64,000 nucleotides of DNA from Micromonospora trifolii (lineage in GTDB: Bacteria; Actinomycetota; Actinomycetes; Mycobacteriales; Micromonosporaceae), in assembly GCF_022229005.1 (NCBI RefSeq), contig NZ_JAKKFD010000019.1:1-64000 (forward strand), read 5' to 3'. Position 1 is the first letter of the stretch; every line of letters starts with the position of its first letter. The notes below the pieces were generated by a model. The model searched no databases and had not been told where the DNA came from. It worked only from the letters and a program-made list of their open reading frames with translations. The position numbers and the translations under genes were made by a program. Below, piece after piece: positions 55,227-63,214 of this stretch.

Positions 55227-56417
55227 GTGCGCATGACGTCGCTTGCCGCTCTCCTCGTCCTCGGTGTCGCCACCGCGGCCCTGCCCGCCTGCGCGCCCAA
55301 CGACCCAACCCCCACCTTCGAGGCCGGCTCGACCGCCACGCCGACGGCGCTGCCGACCGGCGGTCAGGGCGACGCGCCGGGGGCTCGCGACGGCCTCGGC
55401 GGCCCCGGGGCCAGCGCGAGCCCGAAGCCCGCCAACAAGGTGCTCGCCGCCGGCAACCCGAACGGCAGAGCCACAGTGCCGGCCGAGGCGCGGGCGGTGG
55501 ACACCTCGAAGCCGACCCGGACCATCGGCACCGGCACCCCGGCGAGCTGCACCTCCGCGGCGGTCGTGAAGGCCGTCGCGGCCGGCGGTGTCATCACGTT
55601 CAACTGTGGACCGGCCCCGGTGACGATCAAGATGGCCGCCACCGCGAAGGTGCGCAACGCCAACGGGCCGAAGATCGTGCTGGACGGCGGCGGCACTGTC
55701 ACGCTGAGTGGCCAGGGGCAGCGCCGCATCCTCTACATGAACACCTGCGACGAGGCCCAGGGCTTCACCACCTCGCACTGCCAGAACCAGGATCACCCGC
55801 AGCTCACAGTGCAGAACCTCACCTTCGCCGACGGCAACTCCACCGGCGAGAAGGCCGAGGGCGGCGGCGGTGGGGCGATCTTCGTCCGCGGCGGGCGGCT
55901 GAAGGTGGTCAACTCGCGCTTCGTCCGCAACCGCTGCGACCGCACCGGCCCCGACCTGGGTGGCGCGGCCGTCCGGGTGCTGAGCCAGTACGAGAACAAG
56001 CCGGTGTACGTGGTGGGCAGCACCTTCGACGGCGGTTCCTGCTCCAACGGAGGGGCACTGAGCAGCATCGGCGTGTCGTGGGTGGTGCTGAACAGCCTGC
56101 TCAGGAACAACGAGGCGATCGGCAGCGGCGCCAACCCGGCCAAGTCCGGCACGCCCGGCGGCGGCAGCGGCGGCGCGATCTACTGCGACGGCAACGAGTT
56201 CACAGTACGGATCGCCGGCACGATCATCGAGAACAACACTGCCAACGAGGGCGGCGGCGCGGTCTTCTTCGTGAGCAACAACCGCACCGGCACGATGAAG
56301 ATCGAAAACTCGACCCTGCGCCGCAACCCCAGCGCCAAGTTCGAGACCCGCGGCTTCCCCGGCATCTTCTTCCTGGGCGCCCGCAACCCCACGGTCACCA
56401 ACTCCAAGCTCTCCTAA
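55227..56417 (+). CDS. Lipoprotein with right-handed beta-helix repeats
   Basis: About 396 residues. A lipoprotein signal (LLVLGVATAALPAC) starts the protein, followed by a Ser/Thr/Pro linker of about 70 residues and then a parallel beta-helix domain with Asn-rich turns and repeated GGGGAIF, GGAVRVL, GGAVFFV segments of the pectate-lyase-like or polymorphic-outer-membrane type. Cys residues at several turns (NTCDEAQ, SHCQNQ, GSCSNGGA) could make disulfides. It is probably a cell-surface protein that binds or cleaves polysaccharide; no catalytic residues could be identified. GTG 55227 or ATG 55233. Confidence 0.8.
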   Translation: MRMTSLAALLVLGVATAALPACAPNDPTPTFEAGSTATPTALPTGGQGDAPGARDGLGGPGASASPKPANKVLAAGNPNGRATVPAEARAVDTSKPTRTIGTGTPASCTSAAVVKAVAAGGVITFNCGPAPVTIKMAATAKVRNANGPKIVLDGGGTVTLSGQGQRRILYMNTCDEAQGFTTSHCQNQDHPQLTVQNLTFADGNSTGEKAEGGGGGAIFVRGGRLKVVNSRFVRNRCDRTGPDLGGAAVRVLSQYENKPVYVVGSTFDGGSCSNGGALSSIGVSWVVLNSLLRNNEAIGSGANPAKSGTPGGGSGGAIYCDGNEFTVRIAGTIIENNTANEGGGAVFFVSNNRTGTMKIENSTLRRNPSAKFETRGFPGIFFLGARNPTVTNSKLS

Positions 56418-56465
56418 CGCCCGCGCCCTGCCGCACACCGGCGCCCGCCCCCGCGTGCCCACGCC

Positions 56466-56525
56466 GGTGATCAAGAGGTTTCGGTCATCGGGGCGGCGTT
56501 TCCTGACCGAAAGCTCTTGATCAAC
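56466..56525. repeat. 60-bp palindrome, family 2 copy E
   Basis: It runs GGTGATCAAGAGGTTTCGGTCA ... TGACCGAAAGCTCTTGATCA; the 20-base arms (56468-56487 and 56504-56523) match with one mismatch. Length and motifs are shared with the core at 37342-37401. It lies between the convergent lipoprotein and epimerase genes and may serve as a bidirectional terminator. Confidence 0.88.
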
Positions 56526-56538
56526 AAGCCGGGTGGGC

Positions 56539-57621
56539 TCAGTACGGGTTTCCTTCGCCTGGGGGGCGAGCGTGGAGGAGGGCGGCGGGGCGGCCGGGCA
56601 GGTCCCGCGCGCCGGACATCGGCGGGCTTGCCGTGTGATCGCCCTCGGCCATTCCGGCGAAGAGTTCCTTGAGCGCCGTCAGCGCACTGATCTTGGGCTG
56701 CCAACCCAGCTCGGTCTCCGCGCGCTCGCTGGACATCAGCGGGGCGTTCAGACCCAGCTCCACCCAGCCCGCGTCGACCGGTTGCAGCCGCGCCCGCCAG
56801 GTCAGCGCCGCCGCCGCCCGCAGCACCGGCGCGGCGACCGGCACCGTCCAACCATGGAAGTGCCGGGCCACCAGCTCCGGAGTGAGCACCGGGTCCGCGG
56901 CGACATTGAAGGCGCCGCGCGCATCACCCAATACCGCCCTGGCGTACGCGTCAGCCACGTCATCGGCGTGCACCGCCTGCATCCGCAACCGGCGGTTCGT
57001 CGGCACCAGCGGGATCCGGCCGAAGCGCAGCAGCCGCACCGGCGCCAACGGGCCGAGGAAGTAACGCGTGATCTCCGCACCAGCGGCCCGTTGGAAGATC
57101 AACCCGGGGCGCATCCGCACCACCCGCAGCGTCGGGTGATCCTGTTCGAGCCCGTCCAGCAGCGCCTCCACCTCCGCCTTGTGCTCGCTGTACGACGAAC
57201 CGGGCACACCGGTGGCCGGCCACCGCTCGCTGATCGGATGGTCCTTCGGGCCGGGCGCGTAGGCGCCGACCGACGAGGCGTACACCACGGCCGGCACACC
57301 GGCCTGGACCACCGCGTTGATCACCGCCCGGCTGCCCTCGACGTTGGTCCGGCGCAGCACCCGCTGGTCGTGGCTGGGCTGGATCTGCCAGGCCAGGTGC
57401 ACGACAGCGTCCGCACCCGCGAACACCTCGGCGAGCTGCCCGACCGCGCCCGGCGCGCCAATGTCGCAGGAGTGCCACTCCACCTGGTCGTACGGCTCGC
57501 CGGCATCCGGGCCGGGCAACCGCCGAACGACACCGGCCAACTCCACGCCCCGCTCCCGGCGCAGCCGCCGCAGCACCGCCGTACCGACGTTGCCGCTCGC
57601 CCCCACCACCACGATCCGCAT
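56539..57621 (-). CDS. NAD-dependent epimerase/dehydratase-family protein
   Basis: About 360 residues. Extended SDR: Rossmann motif VVVGASGNVGTAVL, Ser in VVYASSVGAY, and Tyr-Lys in SSYSEHKAEVE, an atypical YxxxK spacing (YSEHK). The C-terminal 45 residues are a Pro/Ala/Arg-rich tail. It may act on a sugar nucleotide or another ketone; context gives no more. ATG 57621 was chosen; the longer open frame upstream runs through the 75-bp palindrome. Confidence 0.85.
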   Translation of the reverse strand: MRIVVVGASGNVGTAVLRRLRRERGVELAGVVRRLPGPDAGEPYDQVEWHSCDIGAPGAVGQLAEVFAGADAVVHLAWQIQPSHDQRVLRRTNVEGSRAVINAVVQAGVPAVVYASSVGAYAPGPKDHPISERWPATGVPGSSYSEHKAEVEALLDGLEQDHPTLRVVRMRPGLIFQRAAGAEITRYFLGPLAPVRLLRFGRIPLVPTNRRLRMQAVHADDVADAYARAVLGDARGAFNVAADPVLTPELVARHFHGWTVPVAAPVLRAAAALTWRARLQPVDAGWVELGLNAPLMSSERAETELGWQPKISALTALKELFAGMAEGDHTASPPMSGARDLPGRPAALLHARPPGEGNPY

Positions 57622-57684
57622 GCCCGACCCCGTACCCGCCCAGCAGCAGCTCAACCACCCACCAGCCGGCGGCGCGCCCGGCTT

Positions 57685-57759
57685 GATCCACTCGACTTCC
57701 TGAAAGTCGCGGTATCCGAGCGCCCAGGACAGCCCGGCTTCCGGGATCCCGAGTCGATC
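57685..57759. repeat. 75-bp GATC-bounded imperfect palindrome, family 1 copy C
   Basis: It begins GATCCACTCGACTTCCTGAA and ends GGGATCCCGAGTCGATC, with the GTCGCGGTATCC centre matching GTCGCGGTGTCC of copy B. 75 bp, as in copies A and B. The stop codon of the next minus-strand gene lies in its last bases. Confidence 0.9.
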
Positions 57760-58060
57760 AAGGGCGAGGTGACTCCCGTATCCAGCCGTGCTTCTCCTTG
57801 CCCCGCCTACCGGCGGTGGCGGCCAGGCAGCGTGGGCAGATCCAGCCCACCGCGTCCGCCTCGGTGAGCACATCGGTACCCGAGTAGTCGAAGCGCACGT
57901 GCGGGAAGCGGCGCAGCCGGGTCCGGCTCAGCGCCAGGCCGCAGACCGTCTGGTTCTGGCCGGGCAGCCAAGCGTGCACCTCGCCACCCGGCTGGCGCGC
58001 GCCATCGCGCCCGACCTCCTCCCCGGAGGCCGCCACGGCCGGCAATCGGGTCGATCCCAT
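57758..58060 (-). CDS. Small hypothetical protein with CxxC
   Basis: About 100 residues from ATG 58060 (or up to 130 from GTG 58150). A Cys in QNQTVCGLALSRTRLRRFPH and a CxxC-type pair in AVGWICPRCLAATAG suggest a zinc-ribbon-like site. The family is not recognised. Its stop codon (TCA at 57758-57760) lies on the edge of the palindrome. Because the region upstream is repeat-rich and the frame is GC-biased, I am not fully sure it is real; the repeated Cys pattern supports it. Confidence 0.55.
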   Translation of the reverse strand: MGSTRLPAVAASGEEVGRDGARQPGGEVHAWLPGQNQTVCGLALSRTRLRRFPHVRFDYSGTDVLTEADAVGWICPRCLAATAGRRGKEKHGWIRESPRP

Positions 58061-58169
58061 GCCCGTCCTGGTTCCCCACCGATGCGCACCCATGCGGCAT
58101 CGGGCGAGGTCGCTCGATTCACTCCACATCACCGACCCGACCCCCGCCACAGCGCTGATCCCGCCGAGG

Positions 58170-59219
58170 TCAGGTCCCTGTCATCGCGGTCGGGCGGTGT
58201 CCGCAGGTCGGGCAGGCGTCGTCGAGCACTCGTCGACGTACGGTCTGGTGTCGGGCGGCCTGGCCGGCGAGGGCTGCTGCCAGCAGCGCCGCGCCGACGA
58301 GAAGGATCGACCCGGCGGTGACGGCAAAGGTCGTCGGGGCGGGTCCGCCGCCGCTGGTACCCCAGATCGCCTGGCCGAGTTGGTCAGCGCCGAAGAGGCC
58401 GGCCGGGGTGACGAGCAGCAGGGTCGCCCAGAGGCCGGCGTCATCGGCTCGCAGGGCGCGACCGAGGCCGACGAGCAGGACCAGTGCGAACATCAACCCC
58501 CCGGCCATCGCCAGCATTTCGGGGGTCGAGCCGTACGAGGTGAACATGTTCCCCCCGTTCTCGGCGGCGCTGAATGCCACCGATGCGGCCGTCACACAAC
58601 CGGCCGTGAGCGGCGGCAGGCTACGCGCGACCCAGCCGGGATGGGAGGGCAGCGCGAGCGCGGCCAGGCCGAGCGCCACGGCGGGGGCCAGCACGAACAG
58701 CGGCGGCCCAGGTTGTCCGGTGACGGCGGCCACGAGCGGCACGGCGACGGTCAGTAGGAGACCACCGGCGGCAGCGGTGCGAGCCCAGGCCCCGGGCAGC
58801 GCCGTGGCGGTGAGGCCGACGAGCAGCCAACCCAACCAGATCAGGGCGCCGAGGGTCTGGAACGGACCAACCGGGTCCAGCCGAGCGAAACGCGGATCTT
58901 CGAACTCGACCTGCAGGAGCAGGAAGGCGGAGACCGCGACCAGAGTGTTCAGCGCCGCGGTCGCGGCCAGCGGAAGAGCCGCAAGCAGCCCGAGAGCGCC
59001 GTACCCGCGCAGTCGCTCCCGCAGCCCGGCGCCGAGCAGATCGACGGCGTCGTGTGGGGATGGCCAGCGCCGCCCCGGATCGACGGTGTCGAGGTACGTC
59101 CCGACGATCTCGTCGCCCCGCTCAGCCTGGTAGTCACCCGGGTAGGCCCACAGCAGCCGCCGGTAGCGGGACTCCAGCGGCGACCCGGTGTGTTCCGGCG
59201 CGGGGTTGGGCTGGTTCAT
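58170..59219 (-). CDS. Integral membrane protein paired with PadR
   Basis: About 349 residues. An N-terminal cytoplasmic domain of about 70 residues (RYRRLLWAYPGDYQAERGDE) resembles the start of HAAS- or DUF1700-like partner proteins of PadR, followed by eight hydrophobic helices and a short Cys-containing tail (CPTCGHR). ATG 59219 overlaps the PadR stop in ATGA. Likely a stress- or signal-related membrane protein regulated by that PadR. Confidence 0.75.
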   Translation of the reverse strand: MNQPNPAPEHTGSPLESRYRRLLWAYPGDYQAERGDEIVGTYLDTVDPGRRWPSPHDAVDLLGAGLRERLRGYGALGLLAALPLAATAALNTLVAVSAFLLLQVEFEDPRFARLDPVGPFQTLGALIWLGWLLVGLTATALPGAWARTAAAGGLLLTVAVPLVAAVTGQPGPPLFVLAPAVALGLAALALPSHPGWVARSLPPLTAGCVTAASVAFSAAENGGNMFTSYGSTPEMLAMAGGLMFALVLLVGLGRALRADDAGLWATLLLVTPAGLFGADQLGQAIWGTSGGGPAPTTFAVTAGSILLVGAALLAAALAGQAARHQTVRRRVLDDACPTCGHRPTAMTGT

Positions 59220-59638
59220 GCCGGGCCTCCGGTCGGTCGAAGGATGGGGCGGGCGGCGGTTCCGGGGATGGTGAGAGGGCCGCGTGAGGTGCCGTCGGCG
59301 GTGCGGGTGCCCGCAGGCCGAGCACGTAGCCGCTGCGTGGCGGCCTCAACGTTGCGGCGCAGTCGTTCGGTCTCGGCGGTGAGCACCGACCGGCCGGCTT
59401 CGGTGAGCCGGTAGTAGCGGCGCAGCCGCCCCTCGACCACCTCCTCGCGGTCCCGTTCGACCAGTCCCTCGTCGGTGAGGCGGTCCAGTGCGCCGTAGAG
59501 GGTGCCGGGCCGCAGCGCCAGCCGCCCACCGGAGAGGGCCGCGACGTCGCTGACGATGCCGTAGCCGTGCATGGACTCCCGCGCCAGGGCGGTGAGGATC
59601 AAGAAGGTGGGTTCCCGCAGCGGCGTGGGTGTGGCCAT
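59216..59638 (-). CDS. PadR-family regulator
   Basis: About 140 residues. Winged helix EPTFLILTALARESMHGYGI, then RPGTLYGALDRLTDEGLVER with the wing. A Pro/Arg-rich tail replaces the usual C-terminal helices. Coupled by ATGA overlap to the downstream membrane protein. Direct repeats just upstream are likely operators. Confidence 0.92.
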   Translation of the reverse strand: MATPTPLREPTFLILTALARESMHGYGIVSDVAALSGGRLALRPGTLYGALDRLTDEGLVERDREEVVEGRLRRYYRLTEAGRSVLTAETERLRRNVEAATQRLRARPAGTRTADGTSRGPLTIPGTAARPILRPTGGPA

Positions 59639-59646
59639 GACCTCAA

Positions 59647-59674
59647 TATATCGGTGATGAAGCTATACCGGTGA
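59647..59674. promoter_or_regulatory. Direct repeats upstream of padR
   Basis: TATATCGGTGA (59647-59657) and TATACCGGTGA (59664-59674), 10 of 11 identical and 17 bases apart, nine bases upstream of the PadR start. Candidate operator and promoter. Confidence 0.5.
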
Positions 59675-59788
59675 CAAAGCGGTGCGGAAAGTTTCGCCCA
59701 CACCGTCATGGCGTAGATCGACATCGCTCCTCCGGACCGGGGGGCGGACATCAGCCGGGGCGCGGACGGTCGGGTAACCTGAGCGCGC

Positions 59789-59860
59789 GGGCCGCTAGCT
59801 CAATGGCAGAGCTGTGGACTTTTAATCCATAGGTTCAGGGTTCGAGTCCCTGGCGGCCCA
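59789..59860 (+). tRNA. tRNA-Lys (anticodon UUU)
   Basis: The acceptor pair GGGCCGC (59789-59795) and GCGGCCC (59853-59859), D-arm GCTC...GAGC, anticodon stem GTGGA/TCCAT around loop CTTTTAA with anticodon TTT, and T-arm CAGGG-TTCGAGT-CCCTG all fit. Discriminator A at 59860; CCA is not encoded. A transposase remnant and an accessory ATPase follow, so the 3' end may have served as an integration site. Confidence 0.95.
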
Positions 59861-59998
59861 CTCAACAGCGCACTTGAGCTGCAGAGACGTCGCCCGAAGA
59901 TCATCGGGCCCAACCAGCGCACAACTCATTCATGGTCTTGCCGTCTGCCTGCCGCAGGAGGTGCCGGTCAGGCCGCGCGGGCGTTGGCCTCGGATTAT

Positions 59999-60241
59999 TC
60001 GAAGTCTTCGTTTTTCTTCGTGCTGCCTTTCGGTTTTGCACTGGCGGTGTGCGGTGACGATGCGTCCGTCGTGGCGCGCTGCCGGGTGGCGGTTGCGTAG
60101 TCCGGGTGGTCGACTCGGTCCTGGCTGGGAGGCGTTGGGCGCCCCCGGGGGCGGCGCAGGTCGGCGGACGGCGCCTCGAGCGAGGCGTAGCAGGGTGTAG
60201 GCGGTCAATACGAGCCAGTTCCAGCGATCGACAAGCCGAGG
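59999..60241 (-). pseudogene. Transposase C-terminal remnant
   Basis: A minus-strand frame contains LVDRWNWLVLTAYTLLRLAR followed by GPSRPPGLRNRHPAARHDGR, which match the C-terminal end of a group of actinobacterial transposases; the segment that normally lies between is missing or scrambled, and no catalytic domain, terminal repeat or target duplication is visible. It is a decayed fragment. The surrounding 59.9-60.35 kb is clearly more AT-rich than the window average (for example 60000-60030). Nothing else coding is supported in 59861-60388. Confidence 0.7.
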
Positions 60242-60388
60242 CCGCGACGGCAGAGAGTTTCGTGGTGATTGTCGTACCCTGGGCACTTTTTACGTCAGCC
60301 CGATGGCGAGCGGTGATGCGCGCCAGCAGCGACCCCCGCATTAGGTAGACTGGTTCGAAGTAAGACTCGATCTAGCTTCGGAGGGTCG

Positions 60389-61837
60389 ATGTTCATCGGT
60401 CGGCGCACGGAACTCGACCTACTCACCAAACAGCTTGATCATGTGAGTCGCACCGGCGAGGGCCGCTCTGTCGCTATCCGCGGACGGCGACAGGTTGGCA
60501 AGTCGCGGCTGGTGCAGGAGTTGTGCGACCGCGTCGATCTGCCGTACTGCTTCTACACAGCGGTCAAGGGCGCATCGAGCATCGAAGCGGTCGGCTACTT
60601 TCTTGGCGCCTTACGCGACTCGTCGCTGCTGACACCCGGCGGTCGTGACCTTCTGCCGTCCCAGCCGCCGACGGGTGGCTGGGGGGACATGTTGCGGGTC
60701 CTGGCGGGTGTGCTGCCCGATACGCCGAGTGTGGTCGTCCTCGACGAACTGCCCTGGATCTCCGAGCAGGACACGACGTTCGACGGGCACCTCCAGGTCG
60801 CCTGGGACCGGCTCATCTCCAGCAAGCCAGTGCTACTGCTGCTGCTCGGCAGTGATCTACACATGATGCAGCGGTTCACCGAATACGACCGACCCTTCTA
60901 CGGCAGGGCCACGAACATGGTTCTCGGCCCGTTCAATCCTGCCGAAACCGCGGCCGTGACCGGGTTGAGTGGCGCGGATGCGATCGATGCCCACTTGATC
61001 ACCGGCGGGCTGCCCGGTATCGCCCTGGAGTGGTCCCCGCGAACGCCACCCGCCGATTTCCTCAGTCAGGAGGTCTCCAACAAGACCTCAGCATTGTTCA
61101 CCGTCCCTGAACAGTCTCTGGCGTCGGAGTTTCCCGCTCCGGACACTGCCCGGCGCATCTTGGAAGCGGTCGGCGGGACAGGTAGCCGCACGTTCAGCAA
61201 CATCGCCGCTGCCGCTGGCGACCGCGGCGGCCCAGTCAGCTCCGGCACCCTGTCCCCGCTGCTCCACCGGCTCGTCGAGGAGAAGCAGGTCCTTGCTGTC
61301 GACAAGCCGCTGTCCACCAAGCCCAGCAAATTGGCCCAATACCGGATCGCTGACAGCAACCTGCGCCTGCACCTGGCCGTTCTGCGCGATGTGCATCAAC
61401 TGGTTCTGCGCGATCGAACGGCGGCAGCACGCGCCATCTTCGACAGTCGGTGGTCCACCTGGCGGGGCAACGCCGTCGAGCCGATCATCCGCGATGCGCT
61501 CGCTATCGCCGCCGGCGCTGGAGGCTTGCCCTGGACCGACACGTGGGAGGTCGGCGGCTGGTGGAACCGACAATCCAACCCAGAGATCGATCTTGTCGGA
61601 GCCGACCGCGCCCCGATCGCCTCCCACATCGCGTTCGCCGGCTCGATCAAGTGGCAGGACGGCCCGTTCGACAGGCACCATCTCGACGAATTGCGGCGCC
61701 ACGCCCCGACGATCCCGGGTTTTCAGCCCGGGACCAGCGGCCTGGTCGTCGTCAGCCGATCCGGAGCCGACCTCCCGGCCGGGGCTGCGGATCTCATCTG
61801 GGGACCGGACGACATCGTCAGCGCCTGGTCGGTCTGA
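60389..61837 (+). CDS. Archaeal-type AAA ATPase with DUF234-like end
   Basis: About 482 residues. N-terminal FIGRRTELDLLTKQL, Walker A IRGRRQVGKSRLVQEL, Walker B VVVLDELPWI, then sensor region LLLLLGSDLHMMQRFT: the SSO1545-like ATPase group. A winged-helix part follows (about 250-330) and a C-terminal end with NRQSNPEIDLVGADR then SIKWQDG, a D...ExK-like nuclease core as in DUF234 proteins. Such ATPases are often mobile and of unknown function; a defence or plasmid-maintenance role has been suggested. GGAGGG lies eight bases before ATG 60389. Codon use is less GC-biased than neighbours. Confidence 0.85.
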   Translation: MFIGRRTELDLLTKQLDHVSRTGEGRSVAIRGRRQVGKSRLVQELCDRVDLPYCFYTAVKGASSIEAVGYFLGALRDSSLLTPGGRDLLPSQPPTGGWGDMLRVLAGVLPDTPSVVVLDELPWISEQDTTFDGHLQVAWDRLISSKPVLLLLLGSDLHMMQRFTEYDRPFYGRATNMVLGPFNPAETAAVTGLSGADAIDAHLITGGLPGIALEWSPRTPPADFLSQEVSNKTSALFTVPEQSLASEFPAPDTARRILEAVGGTGSRTFSNIAAAAGDRGGPVSSGTLSPLLHRLVEEKQVLAVDKPLSTKPSKLAQYRIADSNLRLHLAVLRDVHQLVLRDRTAAARAIFDSRWSTWRGNAVEPIIRDALAIAAGAGGLPWTDTWEVGGWWNRQSNPEIDLVGADRAPIASHIAFAGSIKWQDGPFDRHHLDELRRHAPTIPGFQPGTSGLVVVSRSGADLPAGAADLIWGPDDIVSAWSV

Positions 61838-62006
61838 TGCTGTCCAACGTGCCGATGGACGCGGCACGATCTGACCGCGTCGAGATGGCTCCAGTCGACG
61901 ACGAGTCCGAACCCTGGCGCCGGAAGCTGACGTAGATATCCTCTTCAGGTGCTGGCCCGTGTGGAGATCGTTGACATGGGTCCGGCGCTGCGAAGGGACT
62001 CTCGAC

Positions 62007-62777
62007 ATGCCCCGTGTGGTACCGGCGGTCATCCGCGCACTCGACGTCCTCGAACTGTTTCTGGACTGCCCCCAGCTGTCGGCCCGCCAGGTGATGGAGC
62101 GACTCGATCTGCCCCGCACGACTGTCCACGAGTTGCTCGTGACGCTTGAGGCTCGCGCGTACCTGATCTCCGTACCGGGGCAGCCGGTGCAGTATCGGCT
62201 CGGCATGCCGCTGTTCCAGCTGGGCGCGGCGTTCGCGGGCCGGCTTGATCTGGTACGCGAGGCGCAGGGCGTCGCGCGGGATGTGGCCGCCGCGTGTGAC
62301 GAGGCGGTTCATGTGGCGGTGCTCGACGGTGCCGATGTCATCTATCTCGTCAAGTTCGACAGCACCCACCCTGTTCGGATGGTTTCCGGGGTCGGGCTGC
62401 GGCTGCCCGCGCACTGCACGGCAGTCGGCAAGGTACTGCTGTCGGCTCTCGATCAGGCGGACCTGGACGTCGTCCTGCTCAAGGACCCCCTGCCGGGCAT
62501 GACGCCGGACAGCATCACCGACCCGGACCTTCTTCGTGATCATCTGAACCGTGTCCGGGCGGAGGGTGTCGCTGTCGACATCGGGGAGTCGGACACCGCG
62601 ATGCGCTGTGTCGCCGCGGGGATCCGGGACCATACCGGCGCCATCATCGCTGGAATGAGTCTGTCCGCGCCGATCATCCGCTGGACGCCTCAGGTGCAGG
62701 TGGAGTGGACCGGGCTGGTTCGCGAGGGCGCGGCCGTGTTGTCGGCTCGCATGGGCTACCGAGCGCAACCTCGGTAG
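62007..62777 (+). CDS. IclR-family transcriptional regulator
   Basis: About 256 residues. HTH at residues 8-60 (VIRALDVLELFLDCPQLSAR then QVMERLDLPRTTVHELLVTL) and a C-terminal ligand domain (LRLPAHCTAVGKVLLSALDQ, ESDTAMRCVAAGIRD). It is directly upstream of a sugar ABC transporter gene, with palindromic TTCGAA-type motifs between, so it probably regulates that operon in response to a sugar or derivative. ATG 62007 is preceded by AAGGGA seven bases away. Confidence 0.92.
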   Translation: MPRVVPAVIRALDVLELFLDCPQLSARQVMERLDLPRTTVHELLVTLEARAYLISVPGQPVQYRLGMPLFQLGAAFAGRLDLVREAQGVARDVAAACDEAVHVAVLDGADVIYLVKFDSTHPVRMVSGVGLRLPAHCTAVGKVLLSALDQADLDVVLLKDPLPGMTPDSITDPDLLRDHLNRVRAEGVAVDIGESDTAMRCVAAGIRDHTGAIIAGMSLSAPIIRWTPQVQVEWTGLVREGAAVLSARMGYRAQPR

Positions 62778-62815
62778 GCAACCTCCCGCTTTCGGTTCGA
62801 AACAACATCGAAACA

Positions 62816-62882
62816 TTGACATTGCTCATCGCGCTGCCCTAGCGTCGCGACCACTCGATACGGTATATCGAACCTAGTTCGA
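62816..62882 (+). promoter_or_regulatory. Promoter and operator motifs of the ABC transporter operon
   Basis: TTGACA at 62816-62821 with CTAGCG 17 bases later (62839-62844) is a possible sigma-70-type promoter. TCGAAC-CTA-GTTCGA (62868-62882) is a perfect inverted repeat with a 3-base centre, and GTTCGAAAC (62795-62803) plus ATCGAAAC lie just upstream of the -35 box. These are good IclR operator candidates. Confidence 0.6.
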
Positions 62883-63214
62883 AATCTCGAACGGCGGTGG
62901 TCAGGTGACCCGACCGAACTGGAACGTCAGCGCTACCACCTCGGCCCGGTCGCCGATCGCCTCAACCTCGTCGCGCCACCCGGGAAGCGCCACCCGACAT
63001 GCCTCGGGTGGCTCCGACGAAGCGCGCGTGAGCGGACGTCCCACGGTGACGGGCGGGCCCGCTCACCACCGTAGGAAGCCACGAACGAACTGATCTCGAC
63101 GGGCGTCCCTCGGTGGTCGCCGGCAGAAACCAACTGCAACACAACCATCGCGGTGTTCGCCAGCTGGACCTTCGGCGTGCAGCCGTGCGCGGGACAAGAA
63201 GGAGGCGGGTGTCC
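62883..63214. other. Long untranslated leader before the substrate-binding gene
   Basis: The 330 bases between the operator and the next start codon hold short open frames in both strands without ribosome-binding sites or family signal. GGAGG at 63201-63205 is the ribosome-binding site for the next gene. I see no riboswitch I can name. Confidence 0.4.

Noticed and set aside
54029..56470. An 813-codon plus-strand frame overlapping the acetyltransferase, ZIP and lipoprotein genes
   Set aside because: The translation is Arg/Gly-rich without domains, and three well-supported genes with clear motifs occupy the same stretch in other frames.
59647..59674. The TATAYCGGTGA pair considered as a palindrome
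   Set aside because: The two units are direct repeats and the inverse of the second is not present, so it is recorded as direct repeats only.
59861..60388. Short frames on both strands after tRNA-Lys as intact genes
   Set aside because: Only the transposase C-terminal remnant has recognisable similarity; the rest lacks starts, ribosome-binding sites and codon bias.
61088..62206. A 372-codon minus-strand frame opposite the ATPase and IclR genes
   Set aside because: Shadow frame, no motif, and both plus-strand genes are supported by domain signatures.
62868..62882. TCGAAC-CTA-GTTCGA considered as a LexA box
   Set aside because: The half-sites match, but the spacer is three bases, while LexA boxes in actinobacteria need four. 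Better read as an IclR operator.
62905..63148. Short frames in the leader before the sugar-binding lipoprotein
   Set aside because: No ribosome-binding sites and Ser/Arg/Thr-rich low-complexity translation; likely untranslated leader.
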